A stretch of DNA of 64,000 nucleotides from Dehalococcoidia bacterium. GTDB taxonomy: Bacteria; Chloroflexota; Dehalococcoidia; E44-bin15. The translations under genes and the position numbers were made by a program. The stretch spans positions 53,706 through 117,705 of the forward strand of contig DATKYK010000040.1 in NCBI GenBank assembly GCA_035528575.1, written 5' to 3'. The number at the start of each line of letters is the position of its first letter. Positions within the stretch are counted from its first letter, which is position 1. The notes beneath the pieces were generated by a model. The model was not told the DNA's origin. It ran no database searches and saw nothing but the letters and a program-made list of their open reading frames with translations. Positions 53,703 through 62,173 of this stretch are shown piece by piece.

Positions 53703-53740
53703 GCGGGAGTAACTCAGCTGGTAGAGTCCCTGCCTTCCAA
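53703..53740 (+). pseudogene. tRNA-Gly(TCC) 5' half, 3' half missing or displaced
   Basis: The acceptor, D-arm and anticodon loop read GCGGGAGTAACTCAGCTGG, TAGAGTCCC and TGCCTTCCAA, very close to a normal tRNA-Gly(TCC). After TTCCAA the expected GCAGG stem does not follow; a GCAGGGACTCC segment appears about 60 bases later, but no T-arm is found. It is a truncated or interrupted tRNA, not a standard functional gene. Confidence 0.6.
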
Positions 53741-53949
53741 TCAAGCCCTCTAGGCTCAAAGCTAGCGGATCGCGATTTAGCTACGAAATTCGGGTGACTA
53801 AGCAGGGACTCCTCTTGTTGGGGAAAGCTGGGGGAATGATCTCCATTTCTTACACTAATTTTGGCACCTCCTCATAGCGATTTGGGATCGAGGATATCAT
53901 AGCAATTTAGGAACGGGATATCAATATAGGTTATCCTACCCAATATAAA

Positions 53950-53983
53950 ACCGGATATCTAGTTAGATATCCGGTCTCTTTTT
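53950..53983 (+). terminator. Rho-independent terminator
   Basis: ACCGGATATCT and AGATATCCGGT form a perfect 11-bp stem with loop AGTT, followed by CTCTTTTTG. It is a strong intrinsic terminator on the plus strand, about 410 bp after the PNPOx-like gene and before the small gene at 54110. Confidence 0.8.
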
Positions 53984-54109
53984 GTAATTAAATTGCACAT
54001 TATGGACTTTGGTTTAATATGAGGTAGCCAGCGACTTGACACCTACAGGCGAATACGGTATCTGTATCGGCCATAAGCCATCACACGTCCGTGGGGAATA
54101 ATTAGATAT

Positions 54110-54484
54110 GTGGAATTTATTATAAAAAGAATATCGTCCATTACCACACAAGGGGAACACCCTTTAACAAAACAGTATTTTGAAAAGCAGGGTGAGGCGT
54201 GTGCTGCAGACGTTTATTATGGTCTAAGCCGGGAAATAGAGCGCTTAAACAAAAAACGGATTTATATGGAGGAAAAGCCCCTAGAGAGGCCGAACTACTC
54301 AAGCTTCGCCAAGTATTTTCACTGGTTTAAATTGTTGGGGCTTATAGAGCGCACCGATAGAAAGGAGCCTGCCATTTACGATTTTCTGGAGAAGCGTGTG
54401 TTCTACAGATTGACCGGCAAGGGTCAAGCCGAAGTGAGAACATGGGAGGACCCGGTAAGGGCAGCGCATCCCGTTGAACTCTAA
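54110..54484 (+). CDS. Hypothetical protein, 124 aa, winged-helix-like
   Basis: I do not recognise a family with certainty. It starts at GTG. The middle (ADVYYGLSREIERLNKKRIYM) and the end (FAKYFHWFKLLGLIERT, RVFYRLTGKGQAEVRTWEDP) look like a small winged-helix or replication-initiator-type fold, with a beta-hairpin wing near FYRLTGKGQ. It is isolated between a terminator and convergent genes. Confidence 0.5.
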   Translation: MEFIIKRISSITTQGEHPLTKQYFEKQGEACAADVYYGLSREIERLNKKRIYMEEKPLERPNYSSFAKYFHWFKLLGLIERTDRKEPAIYDFLEKRVFYRLTGKGQAEVRTWEDPVRAAHPVEL

Positions 54485-54541
54485 ACCGAATCGGCGAGGA
54501 AGTCGCTTACCCGCGCTGTGGGGCACGCCCAGTACCTAGGT

Positions 54542-55537
54542 CTACACCAACTTCATGGTTATCGCCTCAGGCTCGCAGACGACGGCACACAGGCCGCAGC
54601 CAAAGCACTTACCCTCATCGATCGTGGCCTTGAGCTTCTTGGACGGGGGAGAATCCTTCATTTCTATGGCCTCGAAGAAGCACCGCTCCACACAGTCCTG
54701 GCAGCCGGTACATAGATCCTGATCCACCTCGGCGCGAAAACGGCTCTTCTCCAGTATCTGTTCTATAGTACCGACCCTGATGCCGATAGCGAAGATATCA
54801 CAGCAGTCCCGACAGCAATTGCATATTGCGGTGAGCCGCCCGGAGTTGCCAAAGGGCCACGTGTGAATCAGGCCTGCTTCCTCAGCCTCATCGGCGATGG
54901 CGACAGCCTCTTGCGTAGAGATCCTGCGGCCGGCGCCCCTGTTTATGGCGTATTCCGCTCCCCGGTTAAGTTGCAGGCAGACGTCAAGCGGGAGATCGCA
55001 CTCCCTTATCGACCTGCGGCAGGTGCAGGACACCACCGCGATCGAGTCTGCCCCTTTGAGCAACTCCCTGATGTTCTCCTCGGGCAGAAGCTTACCGAGG
55101 TCCGGGCTGCGCTCCATGGCCTTCAAGGCAGGAAGCACCTTGATGAACTGCACATACGAGTCTCCCAAACCACCGGACATGGTCTGGAGCCACTCGCCAT
55201 CCCGAAACTCCTTCCACAGGTCAAGAAGCTCGGTATCGATCCATTTCTCCGCGCTCGATAGGTTGGAATCGTGCAGCTGGGTCATATCGCGGGCGAAGCA
55301 AACCCCTTTGCTGGTGCGGATGGCCAGCCCCCGCTCCATAAACTCCTGTAGTTTGCGCTGCACCGCCTCTTCGTCCAGCCCCGATTTTTGGGCCAGCTCC
55401 GCGGGCTCCGCTGGCAGCTCGAGCAGCAGTCGCCCCTCCTCGGGGGTCACCAGCTTCTGCAATACGCGACGAAAACGCTCCGACTGGGGGTAGTTCAGCC
55501 TCGCCATCAACTCGGTATAGACATCGCTTGTTGCCAC
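54542..55537 (-). CDS. Fe-S protein with N-terminal winged helix and two ferredoxin motifs
   Basis: Start at GTG 55537 is placed 5 bases after GGAGG; TTG 55552 is also possible. Residues about 1-75 (ERFRRVLQKLVTPEEGRLLL, LAQKSGLDEEAVQRKLQEFM) look like an ArsR/MarR-type helix-turn-helix. A Cys-rich centre (SCTCRRSIRECDLPLDVC, ICNCCRDCCDIF) and C-terminal ferredoxin motifs (CTGCQDCVERC, CFGCGLCAVVC) follow. It could be an Fe-S redox regulator or an electron carrier for the adjacent FAD oxidoreductases. Confidence 0.75.
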   Translation of the reverse strand: MATSDVYTELMARLNYPQSERFRRVLQKLVTPEEGRLLLELPAEPAELAQKSGLDEEAVQRKLQEFMERGLAIRTSKGVCFARDMTQLHDSNLSSAEKWIDTELLDLWKEFRDGEWLQTMSGGLGDSYVQFIKVLPALKAMERSPDLGKLLPEENIRELLKGADSIAVVSCTCRRSIRECDLPLDVCLQLNRGAEYAINRGAGRRISTQEAVAIADEAEEAGLIHTWPFGNSGRLTAICNCCRDCCDIFAIGIRVGTIEQILEKSRFRAEVDQDLCTGCQDCVERCFFEAIEMKDSPPSKKLKATIDEGKCFGCGLCAVVCEPEAITMKLV

Positions 55538-55548
55538 ATTGACCTCCT

Positions 55549-55662
55549 TCAACTCTGCCGCCTTCTCTTCGCTTTCGCAGGCCTGGGCTTCGTGTCCCGG
55601 GCCTGCTTCTTGCCCAGCACCCGCTTCATCCGAAACCAGGACGGCGTGCGATATCCTTTCAT
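55549..55662 (-). CDS. Candidate 37-residue basic peptide
   Basis: ATG 55662 encodes MKGYRTPSWFRMKRVLGKKQ and an Arg/Lys-rich end (KAKRRRQS), stopping just before the ribosome binding site of the Fe-S protein gene. Net charge is very high. The Shine-Dalgarno is weak (GGTAGGG). Its position, directly upstream of the Fe-S protein gene and on the same strand, suggests a leader-like or nucleic-acid-binding peptide, or a chance ORF. Confidence 0.35.
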   Translation of the reverse strand: MKGYRTPSWFRMKRVLGKKQARDTKPRPAKAKRRRQS

Positions 55663-55797
55663 GGCCCTACCACGATCTCCAGTAGTGTATTTCCCCCTGC
55701 TGGAGCTTGCGCCGTGGTCATATCGATCCTGGCAGCCTTTACCCTGATGAGGGGCGCTTCCGGCTAGCGGTCGTTTCTATTCTTTAGAGCTTCTTTA

Positions 55798-57531
55798 CTA
55801 GGCTGACACCCTTCCCTCGCGGGGTACCGCCGATATCTTCCCCTTCTCCGGTACGTACCACGGCGACGGGTACCACCAGTCGCCGGGCTCGGCGACCCCG
55901 TCCTCGATGAGGATGTGCATCAGGTTATAGGGGATGGCCATCAGGCACAGCCCTCCGGGGTGCCCCGAGGTCTGGTGGCAATTATACAGCCCGTCGATGG
56001 GGGTGCGGTAGCGCGCCATCTCGGGTATTGGGCTGTTGGTCCACAGCTGGTCCTCGCAGTGGCGGCGGCCGCACCAGGTGCCCCCGATGAGGCCGGTGTT
56101 GCGAAGCTCCATTTCACGCGGGGTTGACGACCAGTGGTGGATGATGTTGTCGTCATCCATGCCTTCCAGCGCCTGGCTGTAGGCCTGGCGCACGTAGGCG
56201 TTTATCTCATCCTTGATCTTGTCCAGGGCCTCTGGCCCATCCACATGATGCTGTGGCGGGGTGAGACCTTGCATGAAGGGCGCCGATACATATCCCTTGG
56301 GGTGGTGGTGCTGGCAATCGGTGGGGTCGAAGGCCTGGGAGGGGCACAATAGCCACATCAGCCTCTCCGGCGGCAACGTCGGGTTGCCTTTATAGCTGTC
56401 CACATCCGCCACATTCTCAAGGTAGATCTCCCGCGAATCTGCGGGATAAGTTGTGCCGAAGGGGACATTGTTAGGACCAATTGCAACTTCTTCCATCGCT
56501 TTGAACTTGGCACGCCACTTGATGGGCTTGCGGGTAAAGAAGGTGGACACGAAGAGGCTGCCCCCCTTTATGCTGATATCATTGATCTTCTGCAGGAAGG
56601 CCCGATCCAGATGCTGCGGCCCGATGAGCTTCTGGAAGGTCTGCTTGACCTCACAGGCGGCGATCACCGCCTTGTCGGCCCAGATGGTCTTCTCCGCCAC
56701 TGCGGCGTTGTCCCTGAGGCGCACGCCCACTGCCCGCCCGTTGCGGACGATGATCTCGTCCACCGGGCAGCAGGTGCGAATCACTGCGCCGTGGTCGATA
56801 GCACAGCGCATGATGGCGTGGAAATAGCCGTGCAGGCCGCCGCGAGGATAGCTCAACTTGCCGGTAAGCAGTAGCAGAACGACAGCGAGGAAGGCGGGGA
56901 CCGCCACCCCCTCCCAGTGACCGGCAGCCCCCGACCCCCAGGCGGCAAACGCCAGCGTAACCTTGAGGGGCTCGGTCTCCATATGCTCGTCCATGAGGTC
57001 GAACATGGTCATGTCCCGCAGCTCCGGTGTCCACATGTCTGGCTGGTGCTGCTTGTAGACCTGCATGTAGGGCACGTTCTCATCCGTGACATCTACTTCA
57101 GGGGGGTGCGGCGGGCACCAGAAGGTGGCCCGCATCAGGTCCTTCATGAACGGGGGACTGCCGAGCAGTCCGGCAATCTTGCCGAAGCCCATAATGTCCT
57201 CTGGAGTTGGCGCAACCAGCCCTTCGCGGGTGGGCTGTCCAATGCGGCCCATAGAATTCTGCAGGTCTATCGGGCTCCACGACATGCGGAAGCCATATTT
57301 ATGTAGCCCCAGCTGCTCGAAGCCCGGGGCCGGCGCGGCATACATCAGTTGCGCATGGGGATAGATACGCACGCCGGGTATGGGCTCGACGGTCTCACAC
57401 GACCCGCCCGCCTCGTACCTTTCCTCCAGCACGCAGACGCTCAGCCCGCACTTGGCCAGGTATGCCGCTGTGGTGGTCCCGTTAGGCCCTCCACCGACAA
57501 TAACAATGTCATACCGTTCTTCTGTGCTCAT
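55798..57531 (-). CDS. Large phytoene-dehydrogenase-like FAD oxidoreductase (577 aa)
   Basis: The protein has the FAD dinucleotide motif IVIVGGGPNGTTTAAYLAKC (residues about 9-28), LEERYEAGGSCETVEP, a variable substrate region and the C-terminal HQTSGHPGGLCLMAIPYNLM seen in the CrtI/retinol-saturase type family. It acts on an isoprenoid-like or other bulky unsaturated substrate (inference). It has a full-length paralog at 60030 with the same ends (GVAEPGDWWY, VPEKGKISAV). Confidence 0.8.
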   Translation of the reverse strand: MSTEERYDIVIVGGGPNGTTTAAYLAKCGLSVCVLEERYEAGGSCETVEPIPGVRIYPHAQLMYAAPAPGFEQLGLHKYGFRMSWSPIDLQNSMGRIGQPTREGLVAPTPEDIMGFGKIAGLLGSPPFMKDLMRATFWCPPHPPEVDVTDENVPYMQVYKQHQPDMWTPELRDMTMFDLMDEHMETEPLKVTLAFAAWGSGAAGHWEGVAVPAFLAVVLLLLTGKLSYPRGGLHGYFHAIMRCAIDHGAVIRTCCPVDEIIVRNGRAVGVRLRDNAAVAEKTIWADKAVIAACEVKQTFQKLIGPQHLDRAFLQKINDISIKGGSLFVSTFFTRKPIKWRAKFKAMEEVAIGPNNVPFGTTYPADSREIYLENVADVDSYKGNPTLPPERLMWLLCPSQAFDPTDCQHHHPKGYVSAPFMQGLTPPQHHVDGPEALDKIKDEINAYVRQAYSQALEGMDDDNIIHHWSSTPREMELRNTGLIGGTWCGRRHCEDQLWTNSPIPEMARYRTPIDGLYNCHQTSGHPGGLCLMAIPYNLMHILIEDGVAEPGDWWYPSPWYVPEKGKISAVPREGRVSA

Positions 57532-57631
57532 TTTTTACCTCCTCGTCCAGGGTTTGTAAAAAGGGCTAGGTTAGCCGAGATTTCCCAATATTTGATTGTA
57601 ATGTGGGCAGGATGCAACGGGTGCACACCGC

Positions 57632-59074
57632 TCAATGTGTCTGGTGGTATCTTAGAACGATGGGTGCTACATTGACGGCGGATTCTGTTGCATGATGTAT
57701 CCCCACACCGTAGCCGCCAGAGTCAACGCCCACATAGAATAGACCCTGTATTGGGGCAGTGGGCGACGGCTTATATTGGCCGCATTGGCCCACTATCTGA
57801 CCGAGACCGATGCACTCACCACCCTGACCGGGGACCACGCTGTCCCGGGTTACTCGGCTAACGTCGGCAGTGGTGTAGTCCTCGCGGCGTATTATGTGTT
57901 TACGTAGCTCTGGATTGAACTCGGCTATCTTTTCATCCAGCGCATCTGCCCACTTCTTCGTGTTTTTCATTTTAGGGTCGGCTACGCATACGGTTGCAGT
58001 CAGCAATACCTGTTTGCCCTCAGGGGCTAGATTGGGGTCAAAACCCTGGGGGTTGAAGACGATGATAACCATATCCTTGGGGATCTCACCCGCCTTGGCT
58101 TTCATGTAGACTTCCATGTTCCACACGCAATCGTCAGAGTAGATGACATATGTATTGTCTTCAAATACCACCTTGTCTAAAAAGTAACGGCTACCCATAA
58201 GACCCATGGAGGGGATCAATCCCCTGATGTAGTTGGCGTAGCTCTTGTCGAAGTGCTTCTCCCCCACCAGCTTGAGTACAGTAGGCTGGATCCCGGCGTT
58301 GCTTACCACGATCGGCGCCTTGAAGGTGCCTTTTTCGGTGTATACCCCCTGAACCTGACCGTTTTGGACAATGATTCGCTCCACCCTGGTGCGCAGGCGC
58401 AGTTCACCCCCGTCGCGTTTGAACGCTTTCATGAAAGTTTCAAATAGCTGAGCCTGGCCGCCGATGAAATAGGCCGAGCCAAGCTTGGTGGTAAAGTCGT
58501 TCATTGTCTTGGCCATCTCCGAGGCTGAAGCTAAGTCGATAGGCGCCAGGAAGAGGATATTGATGAATACCGCCAGGAAAGTGTAAACGGACCGGGATAC
58601 ATTATAGCGGCAAAGGAAATCGTGAAAGTTGACATTATCCAGGGCATTCATCTCCGCGGGGGTAAGGGCAGCCATATCGCTGAAAAGACGATTGACCTCG
58701 TCTGTCTCCTCCTTGGAGAGAATCTCGGGGATCATGAAGGGGGGTACAAGATTGAAGCTCTCGTATTTCTTTGATTTGGCGGGGCGGTACAGGAAGCCGC
58801 CACCCTTGAGGGCGGGCACCTGGTCCGACATTTTAATCTCCACCCCCAATTCTGTTGCCACCTCGTGGAACTTGGTGTTGAGCATCGGCGTTGCCAGTAC
58901 CGGCCATAGCTCATAGGTAAAACCGTCTTTATGCATGTTTAACGATTTGCCGCCCACCCGGTCGTTCTTATCCAGAAGCAGGGTCTTCATGCCCCATTTC
59001 TGCAGCAGGGCGGCACAGGCACAGCCTCCGGGTCCTGCTCCCACTACGATAATGTCATATTTTGGAACTGCCAT
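57632..59074 (-). CDS. FAD oxidoreductase, phytoene-desaturase/retinol-saturase-like (480 aa)
   Basis: ATG 59074 after GAGGAGGTTCATC gives MAVPKYDIIVVGAGPGGCAC and then AALLQKWGMKTLLLDKNDRVGG, the CrtI-type FAD motif. The C-terminus PIQGLFYVGVDSGGYGVGIH replaces the usual GASTHPGGGV. It belongs to a different subfamily from the flanking 577-residue proteins and probably acts on a related substrate. It lies in a run of same-strand FAD genes. Confidence 0.8.
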   Translation of the reverse strand: MAVPKYDIIVVGAGPGGCACAALLQKWGMKTLLLDKNDRVGGKSLNMHKDGFTYELWPVLATPMLNTKFHEVATELGVEIKMSDQVPALKGGGFLYRPAKSKKYESFNLVPPFMIPEILSKEETDEVNRLFSDMAALTPAEMNALDNVNFHDFLCRYNVSRSVYTFLAVFINILFLAPIDLASASEMAKTMNDFTTKLGSAYFIGGQAQLFETFMKAFKRDGGELRLRTRVERIIVQNGQVQGVYTEKGTFKAPIVVSNAGIQPTVLKLVGEKHFDKSYANYIRGLIPSMGLMGSRYFLDKVVFEDNTYVIYSDDCVWNMEVYMKAKAGEIPKDMVIIVFNPQGFDPNLAPEGKQVLLTATVCVADPKMKNTKKWADALDEKIAEFNPELRKHIIRREDYTTADVSRVTRDSVVPGQGGECIGLGQIVGQCGQYKPSPTAPIQGLFYVGVDSGGYGVGIHHATESAVNVAPIVLRYHQTH

Positions 59075-59107
59075 GATGAACCTCCTCACTTTATGGTATA
59101 GTCGTCT

Positions 59108-59430
59108 CTATAGTAGCATGCCCTTGGCACGGGCGGCGGTTACATGATCGGGCTCCGTCCACCACTTCTCCACGCCTATGTCCTCCGCCAGGACGTTGGC
59201 CGTGCAGAGTACCCCGCACCGGAGGTGACCAGGCCGCCGGGGTAGCTGCTTGCCCCTCTCAGGTAGAGGTTGTTTATCGGTGTCCTGTGGTTGGGGCAGC
59301 CGTCATTAGGGCGCCAGTAACCCATCTGCGTTGAATCGTAGGCACCCTGCTTATATGAGATGACGACATATTTCGCAACTCGTTCAATTAAATCGGCGAC
59401 ATTAAATTCCGTCGTTAAAATCTCCCTATT
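59108..59430 (-). pseudogene. C-terminal relic of another FAD oxidoreductase
   Basis: The frame FNVADLIERVAKYVVISYKQ, then GYWRPNDGCPNHRTPINNLY and LRGASSYPGGLVTSGAG, continues after a one-base shift as ANVLAEDIGVEKWWTEPDHV to a stop at 59108. This is the C-terminal signature of CrtI-like enzymes (GSSSHPGGGVTGGxGxNAAxxI). The N-terminal two-thirds are absent and no start is seen. It is a decayed relative of its neighbours. Confidence 0.7.
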
Positions 59431-59596
59431 TAAGTTGATTTATCTATAAACGCTGAACCTAAAGATCCGTTACGTGAGTACCCATACAGCCTGTAATCAT
59501 GGGCAGATCCAAGAAAGTTTTAATGCCCGGATTTTCTGCCTCGCAAACGAAAGGCACGGCGTTTACACAGTGGAAACCCGTGGCGCGGCATTTTAA

Positions 59597-59988
59597 TCAC
59601 CGCAATCTGTCTGCAGATTCCGGCCACTGGTTTATCACTTGATTCGCATCGAAGTAGTCACGCCAAGCTGTGACCTTCCCATTCCGAAGCTCAAATATTC
59701 CCATTACTGGTACCTCCACCCATTCCCCTTCCACTAAAAAGCGGTCGGTTCGCTCTGTTAGGACATTACATGTCGTTGTCTCGGCAATGTTGTGGAACTT
59801 CCAATCAACCTTGCTTGATACAGCAAACATAGGATCAAGCACGCCCCTGATAGCTTGATTTCCGTCACTGGTTCAATAGGAATGTTGTGGTAGAAGCATT
59901 CGGCATCTATAAACTCTAATGCCTTTTCGATGTCATGCTCATTACATGCTTATATGAAGTTTAAAATGACCTGTTGGTTCTCACTCAT
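59597..59988 (-). pseudogene. SnoaL/limonene-epoxide hydrolase-like protein with a TAA and a frameshift
   Basis: ATG 59988 encodes MSENQQVILNFI, then TAA (59952-59950), then ACNEHDIEKALEFIDAECFY and HNIPIEPVT. One shifted base later it continues with NQAIRGVLDPMFAVSSKVDW and MGIFELRNGKVTAWRDYFD. Together they make a full small SnoaL/LEH-like domain. At least two lesions make a functional product unlikely. It lies among the FAD oxidoreductases. Confidence 0.75.
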
Positions 59989-60029
59989 GTTAACCTTATT
60001 GATTTACGTACTCTTTGTTGAATAATACA

Positions 60030-61745
60030 CTACTCCGGTATTCTACCCTCACGTGTTACTGCTGAAATCTTACCCTTCTCAGGTATATACCAGGGTGAAG
60101 CGTACCACCAGTCGCCGGGCTCGGCGACCCCGTCCTCGATGAGGGTGTGCATCAGGTTATAGCCACAAGCCATCAGGCATAGCCCTCCGGGGTGCGCCGC
60201 AGACTGATGAACAAAGTAGAGCCCATCGATCCCCGGCATACGGTAGCGTGCCATCTCTGGCAGGGGGCGCTCGTTCCACCACTGGTCGCGGCAGTGGCGG
60301 ATGCCATACCATGAACCGCCGAGCATGCCAGTGTTGCGGAACTCCTGCTCCCATGGGGTCAATGTCAAGTGTTCTACCAGGTCTTCCTCGAGGTTCTCTA
60401 CTACACAACCGAAGGCCTTGCGGCAGTAGACTTTCATCTCCTCCTTGTGCTTGTTCAGAGCTTCAGGACCGTCTATGTGGTACTCTGGTGGAGGTACGTA
60501 AAGCACTATCGAGTTTTCAATGTAGAGGCCAGGACGGGTGCATTGCGAGTGGAATGTGGGATCGATTATCTTGTTGCTGCCTGCCCACAGCCAGATAATC
60601 TCATCGTAGGGTACGGTGGGATTGCCCTGTATCCCCATGCAATCTGCTACGTGCCTGTAATATATTTCCCGCGAGTCCATCGGGTAGCAGACTCCTGTTT
60701 TCTCAGCCTCCTTATACTTTTCTCGATAGCGAAGTGGCTTCTTGGTGAGGAAGTAGTTACAGTATATGGGGCCACCCTTGATGTTGAGGTCGTTTACGCG
60801 CTGCATCAGGCCGGGATCCACGTTCTGCAACCCGAGGAGGTCATTGAAGGTCTGCTTGATCTCGGTGGCGCTGATAACTGCCTTGTCTGCCCAGATGACC
60901 TTGTTGCCCAAAGCTGCGTTGTCCCTGAGGCGAACGCCGACAGCTTTCCCATGATTTACGATGATTTCATCCACAGGGCAGCAGGTGCGGAATACCGCTC
61001 CGTGGGCTATGGCGCAGCGGATGAGGGCGTGGTAATAGCCGTGTATGCCGCCCATGGGTACTGCTCCAGTCGTGTACAGCACAGACGCTACCACGCTCTC
61101 CAAGGCGGGAATACCCATACCCTCGAAATGGCCGGCAGCCCCCGACATCCAGGCTATATACGCCTGGAATACTTTGAAGGCCTCGGTCTCCATGTGTTCG
61201 TCCATAAGGTCAAACTGGCTCCATTCCAGCAATTCCGGAGTCCATAATTCAGGAGCTCGCTGCTTATAGACCTGCATGAATGGCACGGTCTCGGCGTTTA
61301 CCTCGACATAAGATGGGTGCGGCGGACACCAGAAGGTGGCGCGTAGCAGCTCCTGGCAGAAACCGCCGGCCACTCCACTGAGATTCAACCAGCCCTCAAG
61401 GTCTTTCCCGGTGGCGAATGACACTCCATCTTTGCACAGCAGACCCATAAAATTCTCGGAGAAGTCAATGCCGCCGAGATTCTGGGCTGACCAGTCCATT
61501 CGAGCGCCGTATCTCCATAGCTCGAGCTGCTCCCAGCCGGGAGCTGCACCACCGTAAAGGGCTACAGCATGTGGACTGATATGCACCCCGGCGATAGGTT
61601 CAGCGTTCTCCTGTGCACCGCCACACTCGGGCCGTTCCTCTAGAACGCATACGCTTAATCCGCTCTTGGCCAGGTATGCAGCTGTCGTGGTGCCATTATG
61701 GCCGGCACCTATGATGACAATATCATATCTTTCAGCATCACCCAT
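60030..61745 (-). CDS. Large phytoene-dehydrogenase-like FAD oxidoreductase, paralog of 55798 (571 aa)
   Basis: Start at ATG 61745 (MGDAERYDIV) lies behind GGAAGGAGGCG; the ATG at 61763 would put this ribosome binding site inside the gene. It has IVIIGAGHNGTTTAAYLAKS, EERPECGGAQENAEP and the C-terminal HQSAAHPGGLCLMACGYNLM. It shares the whole layout with the protein at 55798, so the pair arose by duplication. Substrate unknown; a redox step on a bulky unsaturated compound is inferred. Confidence 0.8.
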   Translation of the reverse strand: MGDAERYDIVIIGAGHNGTTTAAYLAKSGLSVCVLEERPECGGAQENAEPIAGVHISPHAVALYGGAAPGWEQLELWRYGARMDWSAQNLGGIDFSENFMGLLCKDGVSFATGKDLEGWLNLSGVAGGFCQELLRATFWCPPHPSYVEVNAETVPFMQVYKQRAPELWTPELLEWSQFDLMDEHMETEAFKVFQAYIAWMSGAAGHFEGMGIPALESVVASVLYTTGAVPMGGIHGYYHALIRCAIAHGAVFRTCCPVDEIIVNHGKAVGVRLRDNAALGNKVIWADKAVISATEIKQTFNDLLGLQNVDPGLMQRVNDLNIKGGPIYCNYFLTKKPLRYREKYKEAEKTGVCYPMDSREIYYRHVADCMGIQGNPTVPYDEIIWLWAGSNKIIDPTFHSQCTRPGLYIENSIVLYVPPPEYHIDGPEALNKHKEEMKVYCRKAFGCVVENLEEDLVEHLTLTPWEQEFRNTGMLGGSWYGIRHCRDQWWNERPLPEMARYRMPGIDGLYFVHQSAAHPGGLCLMACGYNLMHTLIEDGVAEPGDWWYASPWYIPEKGKISAVTREGRIPE

Positions 61746-61763
61746 TTTTTCGCCTCCTTCCAT

Positions 61764-62173
61764 TGGAAATAAGCTGTTTTATCATGGAGCGTAGAAAAAT
61801 CCACTGACTTACTAGATAAGGAAACAACTGGAAGTCCTCCAGCCATTCAGACAACTTCAATACATTGGACATTTCATTCGAGCTGTGTGAATAGTACACT
61901 GTTTGTGGGTGAGCACATAGTAGACTATGGTAGTGACGTTGTCAATGGCTAATTAGAAGATGAGATAATAATTGTGACACCATGATCAGAAGTTAAATGG
62001 TCGGGGTTTTGTATTTAAGAAGACCAAAAAACACGGTATAGACACCCTGATTCACTATCTAATTAATAGGCTCTCTGGGTGCTTACATACCCTCGGTTCT
62101 CTTGACTTTAAGTAATCACCGTCATAAACTCTACGAACGCAAAGGATTGACATTAATACAAGGAGTTGAACTC
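61764..62173. other. Divergent intergenic region with repeat copy 6
   Basis: No gene was found. It is the divergent promoter space between the FAD gene (minus) and enoyl-CoA hydratase (plus). It includes repeat copy 6 at 61974-62072. Confidence 0.45.
61974..62072 (+). repeat. tRNA-derived repeat, copy 6
   Basis: It starts TGACACCATGATCAGAAGTT, continues with GGGTTTTGTATTTAAGAAG and ends with the second block TATAGACACCCTGATTCACT and TAATTAATAGG. It has the same orientation as the other five. Its second block has diverged most at the GCGATTTC core. Confidence 0.6.

Larger units (their letters stand above)
53538..54109. other. Non-coding interval with a tRNA-Gly fragment and a terminator
   Basis: It contains a weak hairpin (TCACG-ATCT-CGTGA, 53557-53570), the tRNA-Gly(TCC)-like 5' half at 53703-53740 and a strong terminator hairpin at 53950-53983. 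No ORF is convincing. Confidence 0.5.

Noticed and set aside
13682..62072. Possibility that the repeats are a CRISPR array
   Set aside because: Copies are about 100 bp, 6-13 kb apart and diverged; there are no short regular spacers and no cas genes.
20158..62072. Possibility that the repeats are integron attC sites
   Set aside because: No GTTRRRY/RYYYAAC core pair with an intervening palindrome is seen, no intI lies in the window, and the segments between copies hold several genes on both strands.
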